NCBI GenBank assembly: GCA_001661245.1
Contig: KV454018.1
Coordinates: forward strand, 188,692 to 252,691
Origin: Pachysolen tannophilus NRRL Y-2460
Lineage: Eukaryota; Ascomycota; Pichiomycetes; Alaninales; Pachysolenaceae
Direction: 5' to 3'
DNA: 64,000 bases
This document shows positions 29,234 to 39,897 of this stretch, piece by piece. Within the stretch, counting starts at the first letter, position 1. Each line of letters starts with the position of its first letter. The position numbers and the translations under genes are program-made. The notes beneath the pieces were generated by a model that was not told the origin of the DNA, searched no databases, and was given only the letters and a program-made list of their open reading frames with translations.

Positions 29234-32200
29234 CTAATTTAACCATCCATAAACAGCATCAACATTAATAAAAGTTTGATGACAATCTTCAACGACCATC
29301 CTCCATTCCGAAATCAAACTTAATAAATCTTTTGCATCACCAACCATGTTCAAATCAATATCATAATAAGCATTATTAACATTACCAGAGGTTAATCTAT
29401 AACCAGTCTCGTAAACATTTCTATTAGGTAGTCTACTATATATTTTCTCCATGACACCCTTTGTATTCACTAATTCCGAACTAATCACATTAAATTGTTC
29501 AAATAATTTTCCTGTCTCTGCTTCCATTTTTTTTAATCTTGACGTCAAGTCATGATTATCTGTCTTATTTTGAAGATTTATTATTGATTTAATCAACGTA
29601 TCCAAGAAAATTGTTAATTTGAAATAATATACCACAGTAAGTGTCGATATAGGTGACAATGCTTCTGAAAATTTTAATTTCGAATAAAATTCTAATGCAT
29701 TAGAAATGGAAGATTGTAATTTTTTAGAAAGCCGTGTCAACTTTAATAAGAAATCAAATATAAATTCTTCTTCTTCTTCTCTCTTCTTACGATACATGAT
29801 AAATCTATCCCTCATAAGCCTTTCATCTTTATAATTACTAAACATTTCATTGATAAACTCAGATAGTTCAATAACTTCTTTTAAGATGCTGACAAATTTT
29901 AAAGGTGCATCTGATAACCTGTTTGCATCATATGCGTAAACAATTGATTTTAATTCTTCAACTGATAACATCTGAACAGCAAATGGATAATTAAATTGAG
30001 CTCTTAAATTACCAATGTCATTAAACATGAGGCTGGCTTTGAATATGCTATAACAATTTTCATAAGTAGGGTCATTAGGTAAGAATCTCGATAAAAATTC
30101 ATCAGCATTAATTTCTTTCAATTCGAAAATCGATGTAAATTTGGGTATACCAAAACTTAAGGAATGAATGCTATCCAAAATTACAATCATGAAATACAAT
30201 CTTGAATATAGAACAATTGAATCATCAAAATCTAAAATTGTGTTACTTGAAATCATTTTATTAATATTTTCAAAAACTTTGAAATCATTAAAAATTGAAA
30301 CAGTTGTGCTTAAACTTAAAGAATATGGCTGTGATGACAAATTTACACAATAGCTCAATATTACCAACGTTGACAAGAAAATCGATTTGAACATTGGATC
30401 GCCAGCAATACACTGTTTCAAAACGGGGTATGATTGATATACTTTTTGAAATAACAATCTCGTTTCGCTAATATATCCAGAAGTGGTTTTATTTGGATTA
30501 TTCATTAATATTAAACTTGATTGGAAAAAATCAATTATAGAAACTTTTTCATCAGAATTTAATAATAACGAAACCACGGACTGAATAAAATTTGATTTGT
30601 TCAATGGTAAGATTGGGAAATTATTATGATAATTTTCGTAATACGAATTGATATTCTGTTCCAATAAACTGAAATTTAGAGAAAGTTGCGATTGTTGTAA
30701 TCCATACTGATAGAATGAAACGGTTGGGGCTTGATTCATTGTGGTATTGAAACCGCTCAAATTGCTAACTAACATTGAAGGACTAGTTCTCATATTATTG
30801 CCATTACCATTACCATTGCCATTGCCATTATTATGTCCATTATTATGGCCATTATTGTGACCATTACTATATCCATTTTTACTGTTATGGATGGTATCAC
30901 TTTTTGCCTTTAACGACTCGTCTACATTAGTTGCACTTAATCTCAGTCTTAGGTAATCGTCATCTGAATCACTAACAATGGATGAAGTATGATTTCTTGC
31001 CAGAGTACTTTTAGCACTTCCGGTATTGTTAAAATTTGCCGGTGAGTATGAACCACTTGCCGATGAGACCAACGATTCATTTGAATTTCTTCTCTCTGTA
31101 TAGGATGAATATTCGTATGGTACTTTCCAAAAATGACTCAGAGTCGGATGTGGTTGTTGTAGTTGTAATTGTGGCAGCAGTTTATCCAAAGTAGAACCAA
31201 AGGACCCACCCAGTTGAACTTGTGTGGTTGATGGTGATCTCGATGAATTATTTATGTGGGTGGAAGGATTTGTGGTAGTCAAGATCGATGGTGCTGATGA
31301 TCTTGGTGATAAACTGTTTTGTTGAAATGTGTTTGCTGAAACGGTAGAGGTAGCGGCAGCTGAGGCAACAGTAGAAGAAGTGGTGGTAGAATTCATTAAC
31401 GATGATGATGAATGGTGATGATGAGGAGTGGCCATAGCCATAGTATTCGTACTCGAATTTTGTAATCCGTCATTTCGCGAATTAGCCGCCGCATTGATTG
31501 GCGGTAAAACAATTGTTTCAGCGGTAGTACCTGGGACCGCGTCCGAACCCGAACCTGCATCCGCACCCATCCCAGCACCCATCCCCGCCGTTGATGCAGC
31601 CAGAACACGGGTACCAACACTGCCGGCCCCAAGGCTGGCGGTGCCAGTAGCGGTGGAATTTCCAGGAAATGGCGGTAAACGGTGGGAGAATTGTAAATGA
31701 TGGTTTTGCGAATCCAGATTTTGCAGCAGTCCCTGTTGCAGCAGCGACAGGGACTGCGATAACGACAATGACATTGACATCGATTGTGAATGTGAATGCG
31801 AGGGTGCTAGTGCCAAGTCAGGGCCGGCCAAATCTAGAGTCAGTCTCTTACCTTGTATTGAGCCTCTCTTATTGATCTCCACTTTTTCTTCCAAATCTCT
31901 TATATAACCTTTCGAAGGTCCTCTTTTCAAAGGTACTCTTGTAAAAGTACAAATATCATTTGTCTTTTCACAATTAGCACACGATCTCTCAACCATATTA
32001 GACCTTGGACTAAAAGTTGCATCACACCTAATCTTCTTACGTCTACATTCGTCACACGCCCGTGAAACTTTACTCCTCTTTCTTGGCGGAACATTACTCG
32101 TAGCAGCAGCAGCAGCTGATGCTGTCTCTGTTGTCGCTGCTGTTGCCTTTGGAGAAGCAGACATACTACTTTCTGTTGTATCTGGGTTATTTAATAAAGA

Positions 32201-32275
32201 CATGATTGGCGTAGTTTGTGTGTGCACTTGCCCAATATTTCTTCCGCCTTGAATGTTCCGGTCATCTGCCGACAT
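29234..32275 (-). CDS. RGT1: Rgt1-like Zn2Cys6 transcription factor (glucose repressor)
   Basis: A 1,013-residue regulator from ATG 32275; six further codons upstream begin with TTG and were excluded. The zinc cluster at about residues 70-105 (KVSRACDECRRKKIRCD, then SCANCEKTNDICTF) is followed by VPLKRGPSKGY, the hallmark of the Rgt1/Eds1 group. Rgt1 represses hexose-transporter genes with Std1/Mth1 and is controlled by glucose signalling. Spacing between the third and fourth cysteines is 14 residues, longer than the usual 5-12. A long disordered Ser/Asn/Gly-rich region with an NGHNNGHNNG repeat precedes a helical C-terminal part. Several CTG codons fall in the Ser/Gln-rich tract near 31740. 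RGT1 and EDS1 are paralogues, so the symbol denotes the group. Confidence 0.82.
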   Translation of the reverse strand: MSADDRNIQGGRNIGQVHTQTTPIMSLLNNPDTTESSMSASPKATAATTETASAAAAATSNVPPRKRSKVSRACDECRRKKIRCDATFSPRSNMVERSCANCEKTNDICTFTRVPLKRGPSKGYIRDLEEKVEINKRGSIQGKRLTLDLAGPDLALAPSHSHSQSMSMSLSLSQSLSLLQQGLLQNLDSQNHHLQFSHRLPPFPGNSTATGTASLGAGSVGTRVLAASTAGMGAGMGADAGSGSDAVPGTTAETIVLPPINAAANSRNDGLQNSSTNTMAMATPHHHHSSSSLMNSTTTSSTVASAAATSTVSANTFQQNSLSPRSSAPSILTTTNPSTHINNSSRSPSTTQVQLGGSFGSTLDKLLPQLQLQQPHPTLSHFWKVPYEYSSYTERRNSNESLVSSASGSYSPANFNNTGSAKSTLARNHTSSIVSDSDDDYLRLRLSATNVDESLKAKSDTIHNSKNGYSNGHNNGHNNGHNNGNGNGNGNGNNMRTSPSMLVSNLSGFNTTMNQAPTVSFYQYGLQQSQLSLNFSLLEQNINSYYENYHNNFPILPLNKSNFIQSVVSLLLNSDEKVSIIDFFQSSLILMNNPNKTTSGYISETRLLFQKVYQSYPVLKQCIAGDPMFKSIFLSTLVILSYCVNLSSQPYSLSLSTTVSIFNDFKVFENINKMISSNTILDFDDSIVLYSRLYFMIVILDSIHSLSFGIPKFTSIFELKEINADEFLSRFLPNDPTYENCYSIFKASLMFNDIGNLRAQFNYPFAVQMLSVEELKSIVYAYDANRLSDAPLKFVSILKEVIELSEFINEMFSNYKDERLMRDRFIMYRKKREEEEEFIFDFLLKLTRLSKKLQSSISNALEFYSKLKFSEALSPISTLTVVYYFKLTIFLDTLIKSIINLQNKTDNHDLTSRLKKMEAETGKLFEQFNVISSELVNTKGVMEKIYSRLPNRNVYETGYRLTSGNVNNAYYDIDLNMVGDAKDLLSLISEWRMVVEDCHQTFINVDAVYGWLN

Positions 32276-32662
32276 TTTCTTGTTATACCTCAATAATCAA
32301 TCTATTTTTTCGGTAAGATTTTTTTTATTTTCTTTCTTTCTTTCTTCCTATTTATTTTGGATAAGAGAAAGTTATTATTTTTGCTCAGCAAAAATAAAAA
32401 CACTTTCCAAAACAACTGGTAAAATTAATAAAATCTTTTATAAAAGCGTTTATTAAAGCTGAAACATATATATATTAATTATGAGTTCAAATTTACTACG
32501 GGAAAAAAATTTAAAAAAATTAAAAAAATATGATGGAAAAATGCGAACGGGAATTTTTCCAATTTTTATACGTAATCATCCAGGCTTTAAGGAAAAATCC
32601 CCAGAAATTTTAAGCGTGAGCCTATTATAATCGTTATACACAAAGAAAAAAATGAAAAAATG

Positions 32663-32692
32663 AAAACAAAGGGCAAATTTGCCCTTTGTTTT
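32663..32692. repeat. Perfect 30-bp palindrome
   Basis: The 15-base arm AAAACAAAGGGCAAA is followed without spacer by its exact reverse complement. It could extrude as a cruciform or bind a dimeric factor. It lies about 390 bases upstream of RGT1 and 500 upstream of the spliced gene. Confidence 0.9.
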
Positions 32693-32790
32693 TTATTTTT
32701 TTTATTTAAAATTTTGTGGGGTACCATTTTCCCGGGTTAACTTTTGCCGTTACTCATTTCAAGCGCAAGGTATTAAATTATTAAATTATG

Positions 32791-32822
32791 ATAACGTAAT
32801 AACGTAATAACGTAATAACGTA
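32791..32822. repeat. (ATAACGTA)4 tandem repeat
   Basis: Four tandem copies of ATAACGTA. A simple minisatellite within the divergent promoter; a binding role is possible but not shown. Confidence 0.85.
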
Positions 32823-33196
32823 GTACAAATTACAAAATACAAAGTTTAAATTACTAAGTACTAAGTATTAAATACAAGGGACTAAATAAAACTTTATATA
32901 TTTCTGCCCTTCCTCCAATACCGATTAACCAATTTATTTGAAATTTTTCCGAAACGTCGCATTACGTAAGTTAATAATTGTAATCCGAGATTTTTTGATT
33001 ACTGATCTCATCTGGGGCTAGAGCGCGGTTAATGAAGAGCGATCGATGAGTTTTACTTTTAATAATAATAATAATAATAATTTAATTATCTAGACTTGTA
33101 TTGAATTTATAAGTTGTTTTTCTTTTTTATTCTCTTTTTTTGTTGGAATATTTGTTTGATTGGAGGTATATTCTAAAAGAGAGTGATTGAAGGAGA

Positions 33197-35018
33197 ATGT
33201 GTGAGGCGGTTACTGATTCGATGTTGAAGTTGCATCAAGAAATTGTTTCTTGTGAAGCAGAGCCATCGGCGCTTAATAATAATAATAATAGTAGTAGGAC
33301 AAGGTATTCTATTGATCAATTATTGAATTTAAAAGATGAGTCTTTTGGAGCGCCCAATTTCGGTTTACGAGAACGGAATATTATTAATGCTATTGATGAT
33401 TCTTTCTGGAGGTTGAACAAGTTAGTTTTTACCGGGGAAATCGTGGTGTTTCGATAACGCCAATACTTTTGTTCAAGCTGGTACGAGTACTAACAACTAT
33501 CGTTCTCTTTTTTTTTTTTTTCTTATTATTATTATTATTATTAGATATGGGAAGCAGAAAGCAGGAAAGTTTAGAAATTTGAACAACCTTGATACCTCTT
33601 CAGTTGGTCGTCATTATTCCAAGAGCCCGATTATCACAGGCAAAGTTTGGATGGATGATAGAAATAATAATAATAATAGTAACAATAAGAAAGTGACATC
33701 ATCTAATTTTGCAAGCGGTAAGGAAAATTTACCAATATGTATTGATGAAAATGGAGATCCACAAGCTGGTAAAGTGCAAACACATAATATTGGTGTTAAA
33801 AAATTTATATTCAACGATAATGCTGTGGAATCAGCACAGATTTTTAACCCTTCAATCTCTTACGATAACGGCGCTAACCATAGGATGGCTCCTATTATTC
33901 GCTACGACTCCACAGATAGTTTTAAGCTGGAATCTACAGATTCAACCCCATTGTCTGAATGTGAAAAAAACGATTCCAAGGGAAACAGGAAAGTTTTTAA
34001 TCCTCAATATCCGCTGGAGTTTGAACTTGCACAAACTTTATCACAACAACAAGATACAATGCAAAATCCAAGAGAGTCTCTTCATTCTAATTATTATGCT
34101 AATCCAATAAACTCATTTTATTCCCTTGTACAACAGCCTTCATCTCCATCTTCTCATTCAACAAATTCTTCTTTCCAGAATCACCCTCGCCCTGCTTTTT
34201 TATTTCAAGGAAACTGCTTGTATCCAACACACCAGCATCCAGCACCTCATCATCCAACACACCATCACCCAACACACCATCATCCAGCACAAATTCCTTA
34301 CTTCAAAGAGGACCACATCCATTATCATTCTGATTCAGAGCTGATTCTTAACTCACGAAACCAATATCCAAGAGGAATGGTTCTTGTCAGTAGTGCACTG
34401 CCAAACCTGCTGCAACAACTGTTACCACCAGTTCCATCTTCTCCATTTGTTACTGGACCAATGCATCTACATCTGCATCAGCCCCCACCTGGCCCACAAC
34501 AGACTCATAGGTATGGCTATATTCCAAATGCTTCATCTAATTGTCATCATTATCACCATCATCACCGCAATCATAATAGATCTTTTCTCCCACCACCACC
34601 TCCACCTCCTCCTGAATTTCTGATTAATACTTTAGGTAACGGCAGTTCAGTACCGATTCCAATGCCAATTCCAATTTACCCCCCTGGTGTTATACATAAC
34701 GGTGAATTTTTCCCAGTCACTCATTCTGCTAATTCATCTTCTCACGAATGTTTTGATGAAGAGGATTCTGCAAATACCCATAATACCGCCGATGCCGCTG
34801 CCAATCCCATTAGATATTCAAGTTCCATGGCTACAACCTGTTACGATGCTGATCAAATAACATATCGTCTGACTAGTGATATTGATAAGATAGCGGGTAT
34901 TAACAATAACAACTCAGGATGCTCTGTTATTGATAAATTGAATGCAGAAGAAGAATCTAATTACAATGATTCAACAAGCAATGGCTCGAGTAATACTATT
35001 ATCATCAAGATCGATTAA
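33197..35018 (+). CDS. Spliced eIF4E-binding protein, EAP1/4E-T-like
   Basis: Two exons: 33197-33420 and 33545-35018. The intron (33421-33544) has donor GTTAGT, a perfect TACTAAC branch point at 33488-33494 and acceptor TTAG. Splicing keeps the frame (FWRLNK to YGKQKAGKF) and gives a 565-residue product. The N-terminus holds YSIDQLLNL at residue 37, an exact Y-x4-L-hydrophobic eIF4E-binding motif like those of Caf20, Eap1 and 4E-T. The region just after it (PNFGLRERNI) is short and charged. The rest is low complexity: N/S-rich, a His/Pro repeat (HHPTHHHPTHHHPA), and Pro runs. This fits a disordered translational regulator that competes with eIF4G. The assignment rests on the motif and architecture, not on end-to-end similarity. 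Confidence 0.65.
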
Positions 35019-35274
35019 TGTGCTTCTACATAACTTAATATTTCGTTTTGCATTGCTTCTGAATTTTTTTTTTTTTTCTTAATAGCTGCATTCTTTATCA
35101 TTTTCATTTTTTTTTTTTTTTCACCATTTGCTACTTTCCAACATGATTGAGTTGAGAAATATAATATTTAATACGTAACTTTCTGGCTTTTCAAATTTCA
35201 TAAATCCTTCTATTATTTATCAATCTATTTATATATATATATCTACAAAAAAAAAAAAAACCTCCCCATTTGAC

Positions 35275-37200
35275 TTAATTTTTGTTTGCCATTTTCTCAT
35301 TCCATTTTTCATATTCTTCTTTAAAAACTATTTGACTAAATGCATTTTTCTTATGATACGATCTATTAGCATTACTAAACTCAATCATTTTTGCAATTTC
35401 CTCGCTAGATAAATTTTGTAAACACAACAGCGATATAGATCTGAGTTCTTTTACACCAATTTGAGGATTTATAAAAGCTTGTCTAAACAATGAAATCATT
35501 AAATTATTGGAATCTGTTATTTCTTTTAAATCATTCAGGAAAATACAATACACTAAATTCTTGTATAAACTGTTTGAAAATGCATTTGAATTAAAAATTT
35601 TGATTTCCAAATTAACTCTGCTCTTTTCAGAAACAGAGTATAATAATTTTTTTAAAAACATGAATTGTGAATTTCTATTAATTCCACTTGGAAAACGTTT
35701 TTGATCCCATTTGGTGATTTCATCAACAGTTGACATCATTGCTTTATAATTCAAAGAAGATTCAATCATCAAATCTACTACTTTTTCAATAAATTTATCT
35801 TTGTTTTCTATTGTGGGATATTTCAGAAATAAATATTTTTCCAACGCGTAAGTATTGTTCAAATTAATTAATATCTTTATATACAATTCTTCATCTAATT
35901 GTGTTGTATCAATTCCTCTATATTTCAATTTGTTGAAAAAACTATTGAAGTTTGAAGAAAGGTATAACTTACCACTTGGACGTTGAAATTTGTAATCACT
36001 TGTTAAAACTCGAAAATATGTTTCTATTAATCCAGTAAACGAATCAGTAAATAATTTCACCGGATTTTCATTGTTTTCGATAAAAGAAACTAAAGAATTA
36101 AATTCCTGTTCATGTTGAATAAATGGTAACAAAGAATCAATTATTTTTTTTGTCAAGTATTTATTGTATACAGTATTGAAATTTTTTGTCAAAACGTTAA
36201 ACTTAGCAAATGAGCTTCCATTCATCTTTTTGCTTACTATTGAAGTTGACAATATCTGTATATAATTCTCTAAAGTTGATATCTTGGGTAAAAACTTGTT
36301 ATTCAACAATAAATCTATAAAATCTTTTGCACGAGTTAATTGGTCATATTTTAAACATAAATCAATAATGTCATTAACCAAGAAAGGACCAAAATTCTGT
36401 AATAAAATTTTAGGCGGGAATTCTTTTAAAAAATTTTCAAAGCAATTAAATGAATTTAAGTTCCCTGGACTCATATTATACAACAATAAATTTACAAAAT
36501 TAAAAATAATACCATCAAGTGATTTGTTTATTTTTGGTAAATTGACAATAACATAGTTACATAATGATTGATAAATTACATGATGATGGTGATTATTGGA
36601 CAAATTTTGTAACATAAAAATAACCAAATGATTAAACTGAATTGAAAATCTATCAGATTTAGAAGGGTTAAAAGATATTTGTGAATCATTTTCAAATAAA
36701 TTTGTCAATTTTTCCAAAGACCAATCAAATTGATCATCATTTATCAAACTAAGTATACGATTTGATAAAACCTCATTATTTAAATTAACCTTAAAATCTT
36801 GATACTCCAAATCCAAAGAATCAACTGGTTTCAAAATTAATTCATTTTTATCTTTATAACCTTGATAATACCAATTCAAAAAATTTTTACCATCCCTAAA
36901 ACTTAATTTCGAATTCAAATCAATTTCGTTCGTATTCAAATTGATTTTGAAAACGTTAAAGTCTGAATCAGTGGGATCTTTCAACGAAAGCTGCAATATC
37001 TCTAAATCATTCAATTTGAACAATGGGTTCATCATATGGTCATTATTAATGAAAACAGTCTTCTTTACATCATTTGGAGTAATGTATTTTTCCAAATCTT
37101 CAACTTGTAAATTCTCATTCTTTGTGAAAACAGTAGAAAAAGACCTGAAAACAAACAGATCATTCAACAAAACTGATCTGAAATTACTAGGCCTCAACAT
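35275..37200 (-). CDS. Mitochondrial helical-repeat protein, possibly PPR-like, function unknown
   Basis: A 641-residue protein with a likely mitochondrial presequence (MLRPSNFRSVLLNDLFVFRSFST, basic and hydroxylated with RSF/ST near the cleavage region). The body is almost wholly alpha-helical, asparagine- and leucine-rich, and has no membrane span. Fast-evolving yeast mitochondrial translation activators and mRNA-maturation factors (Aep, Pet and Cbp type PPR proteins) look like this. I cannot assign it to one of them. It is convergent with the EAP1-like gene and divergent from the zinc-cluster gene, with only about 220 bases between starts. Confidence 0.7.
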   Translation of the reverse strand: MLRPSNFRSVLLNDLFVFRSFSTVFTKNENLQVEDLEKYITPNDVKKTVFINNDHMMNPLFKLNDLEILQLSLKDPTDSDFNVFKINLNTNEIDLNSKLSFRDGKNFLNWYYQGYKDKNELILKPVDSLDLEYQDFKVNLNNEVLSNRILSLINDDQFDWSLEKLTNLFENDSQISFNPSKSDRFSIQFNHLVIFMLQNLSNNHHHHVIYQSLCNYVIVNLPKINKSLDGIIFNFVNLLLYNMSPGNLNSFNCFENFLKEFPPKILLQNFGPFLVNDIIDLCLKYDQLTRAKDFIDLLLNNKFLPKISTLENYIQILSTSIVSKKMNGSSFAKFNVLTKNFNTVYNKYLTKKIIDSLLPFIQHEQEFNSLVSFIENNENPVKLFTDSFTGLIETYFRVLTSDYKFQRPSGKLYLSSNFNSFFNKLKYRGIDTTQLDEELYIKILINLNNTYALEKYLFLKYPTIENKDKFIEKVVDLMIESSLNYKAMMSTVDEITKWDQKRFPSGINRNSQFMFLKKLLYSVSEKSRVNLEIKIFNSNAFSNSLYKNLVYCIFLNDLKEITDSNNLMISLFRQAFINPQIGVKELRSISLLCLQNLSSEEIAKMIEFSNANRSYHKKNAFSQIVFKEEYEKWNEKMANKN

Positions 37201-37421
37201 TTCTCCCTTCTCCTATACTTATTCCTCCTTCCTAAAGATAAATTAAAACTCTTGTTTCGTTGTCGATTCTTCATATATTAATTGTGATGAAAAAAAAAAT
37301 GAAAAAAAAATTTAAAAAATTAAAAAATTAAAAAACTGTGGAAAACATCAAAACTGTTTAAAAAGCAATAAATAATTTTGTATTGAGTGGAATAGTTGGT
37401 AGTTTCAACTACAGTTTTGAG

Positions 37422-39665
37422 ATGTCCCTGGATACAGGAAGGGAGGAGGTCCAGCAGCAAGAGGAAGGAGGGTCTTCATTGAAGAGATTGTTATCAAAGA
37501 CAAATAATGACGGTGGTAGCGTCGTAGATGAAAAGAACAAGAAGCCAAAACAAAGAAGAAATCGAAGGTCTTTCTCATGTCTGGTTTGTAAGAAGTATAA
37601 AACGAGATGTGATTTTGAGATAGAATTGGGGAAATGTCATAGATGTTATAAGTTGAGATTGGACTGTTCTTTGAGCAATGAATTACAAGGTGAAATCAAT
37701 CAATTAAATGCTAAGAAATTAAGCCAAGCGGACGAGAAAAGTGATAATTTAAGTGATATCATAAATAGGTTATCAAGAGTTGAGGAAAATGTTCACCCTT
37801 TGACAGGGAAAATTGATTTAATATTGAATCTTCTAGATGAAGACAAAGATCATAATAATAAACAATTGAGAAAATTAGGGAAAAATACTACTGCTACTTC
37901 GTTAATAAATCCAGTAATGGCAGCTGAAGCTGCTGAAAGTATTTCCAATTTATTTTCAACACGAATTTCAAATGATTTTGATAATATTGGAATTGGTAAG
38001 AGCAATAGTGGTGTGATACCCTTTCCAACTGATTTGAATATAAATGATGTTCCAAATATTTTTAGCAGTACTATATCAAATTCTCATGATAAGTATTTAG
38101 ATAAATATGCTAGTCAAGCACCGCTAAATGTTATTAAAAATCTTGACAAGAAATTGTTTAATAGGGTTAGCAAATATGATCCATTAAAATTGGCATGTAA
38201 AGAATTTTTAGACTTTTATTTTGCAAATGAACAATTATGTCTTGATTTAGCAAAATCGTTTTTAGAGATATCGCATTTTTGGATTATTCCTGGTGGTTTA
38301 AAAGAATTGGATAGATCTTATGTCATTGATCATCCTTTTATAACTTGTGTTTTTGTCACTTTAGCCATGTGTTTTGATGAAAACTATAACTATGTCGAAG
38401 AACAAAAAAAATTATATTCTTTGACTACAAAATTGTTAGGTATTGCATTGGTAACTGACCCATTAACAGATCAAGATATAGAAGCTATATTATACCTTTC
38501 TTTGTACAATATTTCAAGGAAACCAAAACAACCTCAGATAGACAATTGGTTTTTAGCAAGTGCTGGTATAAAGCACTTTATGTTATCTTTAAATTTTAAC
38601 GAGATACGAAATAGGGTCGTAATTTATAATAGATATGAGAACTTTGATATTTACAGACTTAGAGTTTGGAATTCATTATGTGCTTGCTATTTTCAAGCAT
38701 CAATTGGATATGGAAGACCAGTAATGCTATCAAAAGAATATTTTGATATTCATCAACTAACTTTGAAATTTCCAAATGCTACCATTGGAGATGCGATTAA
38801 AGTTGCCGAACTAGAATTAAATATTATTGTGTTAAAAATATTAGATAATTTGAATTATTATTTTGAAAATATCAAGCAATTTGATGATATCAAAAAAGAT
38901 CATTATAATGGCCATACAACTGGTGTAGAAAATGTTCTAACATTCAAAGAATTGGATTATTGGAAGCTCAAATGGGATGGATTAATTAAAAGAGATATAT
39001 CAAGTATATTATTATTTTCATATAATTTTTTTTATGTTATGCTTTCCCGAAGATACTTGATATTTATTGAAGAGGCACCAACTTCCCCCAAAATACCAAC
39101 TTTAAAAGATTTTAAAAAATTTAAAATTTACAATACTTGCTATCATCATTCAATAATGACTTTACAAAGATTTTTAGAATTACCATCTTCAATCATAAAA
39201 GGTTCTCCAACATTCTCTTTAAATCAAATTGTATATGCATGTATGACATTGTGTGATATTATGAAATCTTTTAAAAATGCAGAATTTTATGAAACATCAA
39301 TAAACTTAATTACTAAAATTTATTGGAATTTGACTCATATTGGTGAAAAGAAAAATGATGCAACCGATACTGTAGGTAGAATTATTAAGAATTTGGTTGA
39401 TGATACCAAAAAAAAACATGATCAGCTGGAAGCAAATGATTATAATGATGATATTAGTAATATTTCACCTTTGGATAATATTAAAACAAGTCCCAACAAT
39501 CCTGTCTATGAGTCTTTTAATGCTGGAAATAGCTCATCTTCATCTTCGCAATATCATTTTAGATCTCCTTCTTCTGCAAATTTGAATTCTGTATTTGAAA
39601 CGGGCGTACCCGATGTGTCACAGTTTGATTCATTTGAAGATTTCTTTTCAGGTATTTTCAAATAA
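37422..39665 (+). CDS. Zn2Cys6 fungal transcription factor
   Basis: A 747-residue regulator. I begin at ATG 37422 (MSLDTGREEV); the open frame extends 13 codons upstream but starts with TTG. The zinc cluster spans residues 53-82, C-x2-C-x6-C-x8-C-x2-C-x6-C (SCLVCKKYKTRCDF, GKCHRCYKLRLDCSL), after a basic stretch (KKPKQRRNRRSF). A short coiled-coil-like segment (IINRLSRVEENV) may dimerise it. The middle region resembles the fungal-specific regulatory domain (WFLASAGIKHFMLSLNF, RLRVWNSLCACYFQASIGYGRP). The C-terminus is Ser-rich with an acidic/aromatic end (VSQFDSFEDFFSGIFK) that may be an activation domain. The target pathway cannot be read from the sequence. Confidence 0.85.
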   Translation: MSLDTGREEVQQQEEGGSSLKRLLSKTNNDGGSVVDEKNKKPKQRRNRRSFSCLVCKKYKTRCDFEIELGKCHRCYKLRLDCSLSNELQGEINQLNAKKLSQADEKSDNLSDIINRLSRVEENVHPLTGKIDLILNLLDEDKDHNNKQLRKLGKNTTATSLINPVMAAEAAESISNLFSTRISNDFDNIGIGKSNSGVIPFPTDLNINDVPNIFSSTISNSHDKYLDKYASQAPLNVIKNLDKKLFNRVSKYDPLKLACKEFLDFYFANEQLCLDLAKSFLEISHFWIIPGGLKELDRSYVIDHPFITCVFVTLAMCFDENYNYVEEQKKLYSLTTKLLGIALVTDPLTDQDIEAILYLSLYNISRKPKQPQIDNWFLASAGIKHFMLSLNFNEIRNRVVIYNRYENFDIYRLRVWNSLCACYFQASIGYGRPVMLSKEYFDIHQLTLKFPNATIGDAIKVAELELNIIVLKILDNLNYYFENIKQFDDIKKDHYNGHTTGVENVLTFKELDYWKLKWDGLIKRDISSILLFSYNFFYVMLSRRYLIFIEEAPTSPKIPTLKDFKKFKIYNTCYHHSIMTLQRFLELPSSIIKGSPTFSLNQIVYACMTLCDIMKSFKNAEFYETSINLITKIYWNLTHIGEKKNDATDTVGRIIKNLVDDTKKKHDQLEANDYNDDISNISPLDNIKTSPNNPVYESFNAGNSSSSSSQYHFRSPSSANLNSVFETGVPDVSQFDSFEDFFSGIFK

Positions 39666-39897
39666 GTTTTATTTATTTTATTTTTTTTTTTTTATTTTTT
39701 TTTTTTTATTTTTTTTTTTTTATTTTTTTTTTTTTTCAAAAATGAAAGACATTTCTGTTTTATAGAATCCAAAACATTATATTCTGTGTATTATTTATTA
39801 TTGAGCTTTTCATTACATCATAGAACCAAGAAACCTATCTAGGAGGAGGAAAGTCTATTTAAAAAAAAGAAAGAAAGAAAAAACAAATTCTAAATCT

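Larger units (their letters stand above)
32276..33196. other. Divergent promoter region between RGT1 and the EAP1-like gene
   Basis: About 920 bases between divergent genes. Notable contents are the 30-bp palindrome (32663-32692), an 8-bp tandem repeat (32791-32822) and an AAT run near 33061-33078. No gene recognised. Confidence 0.5.
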
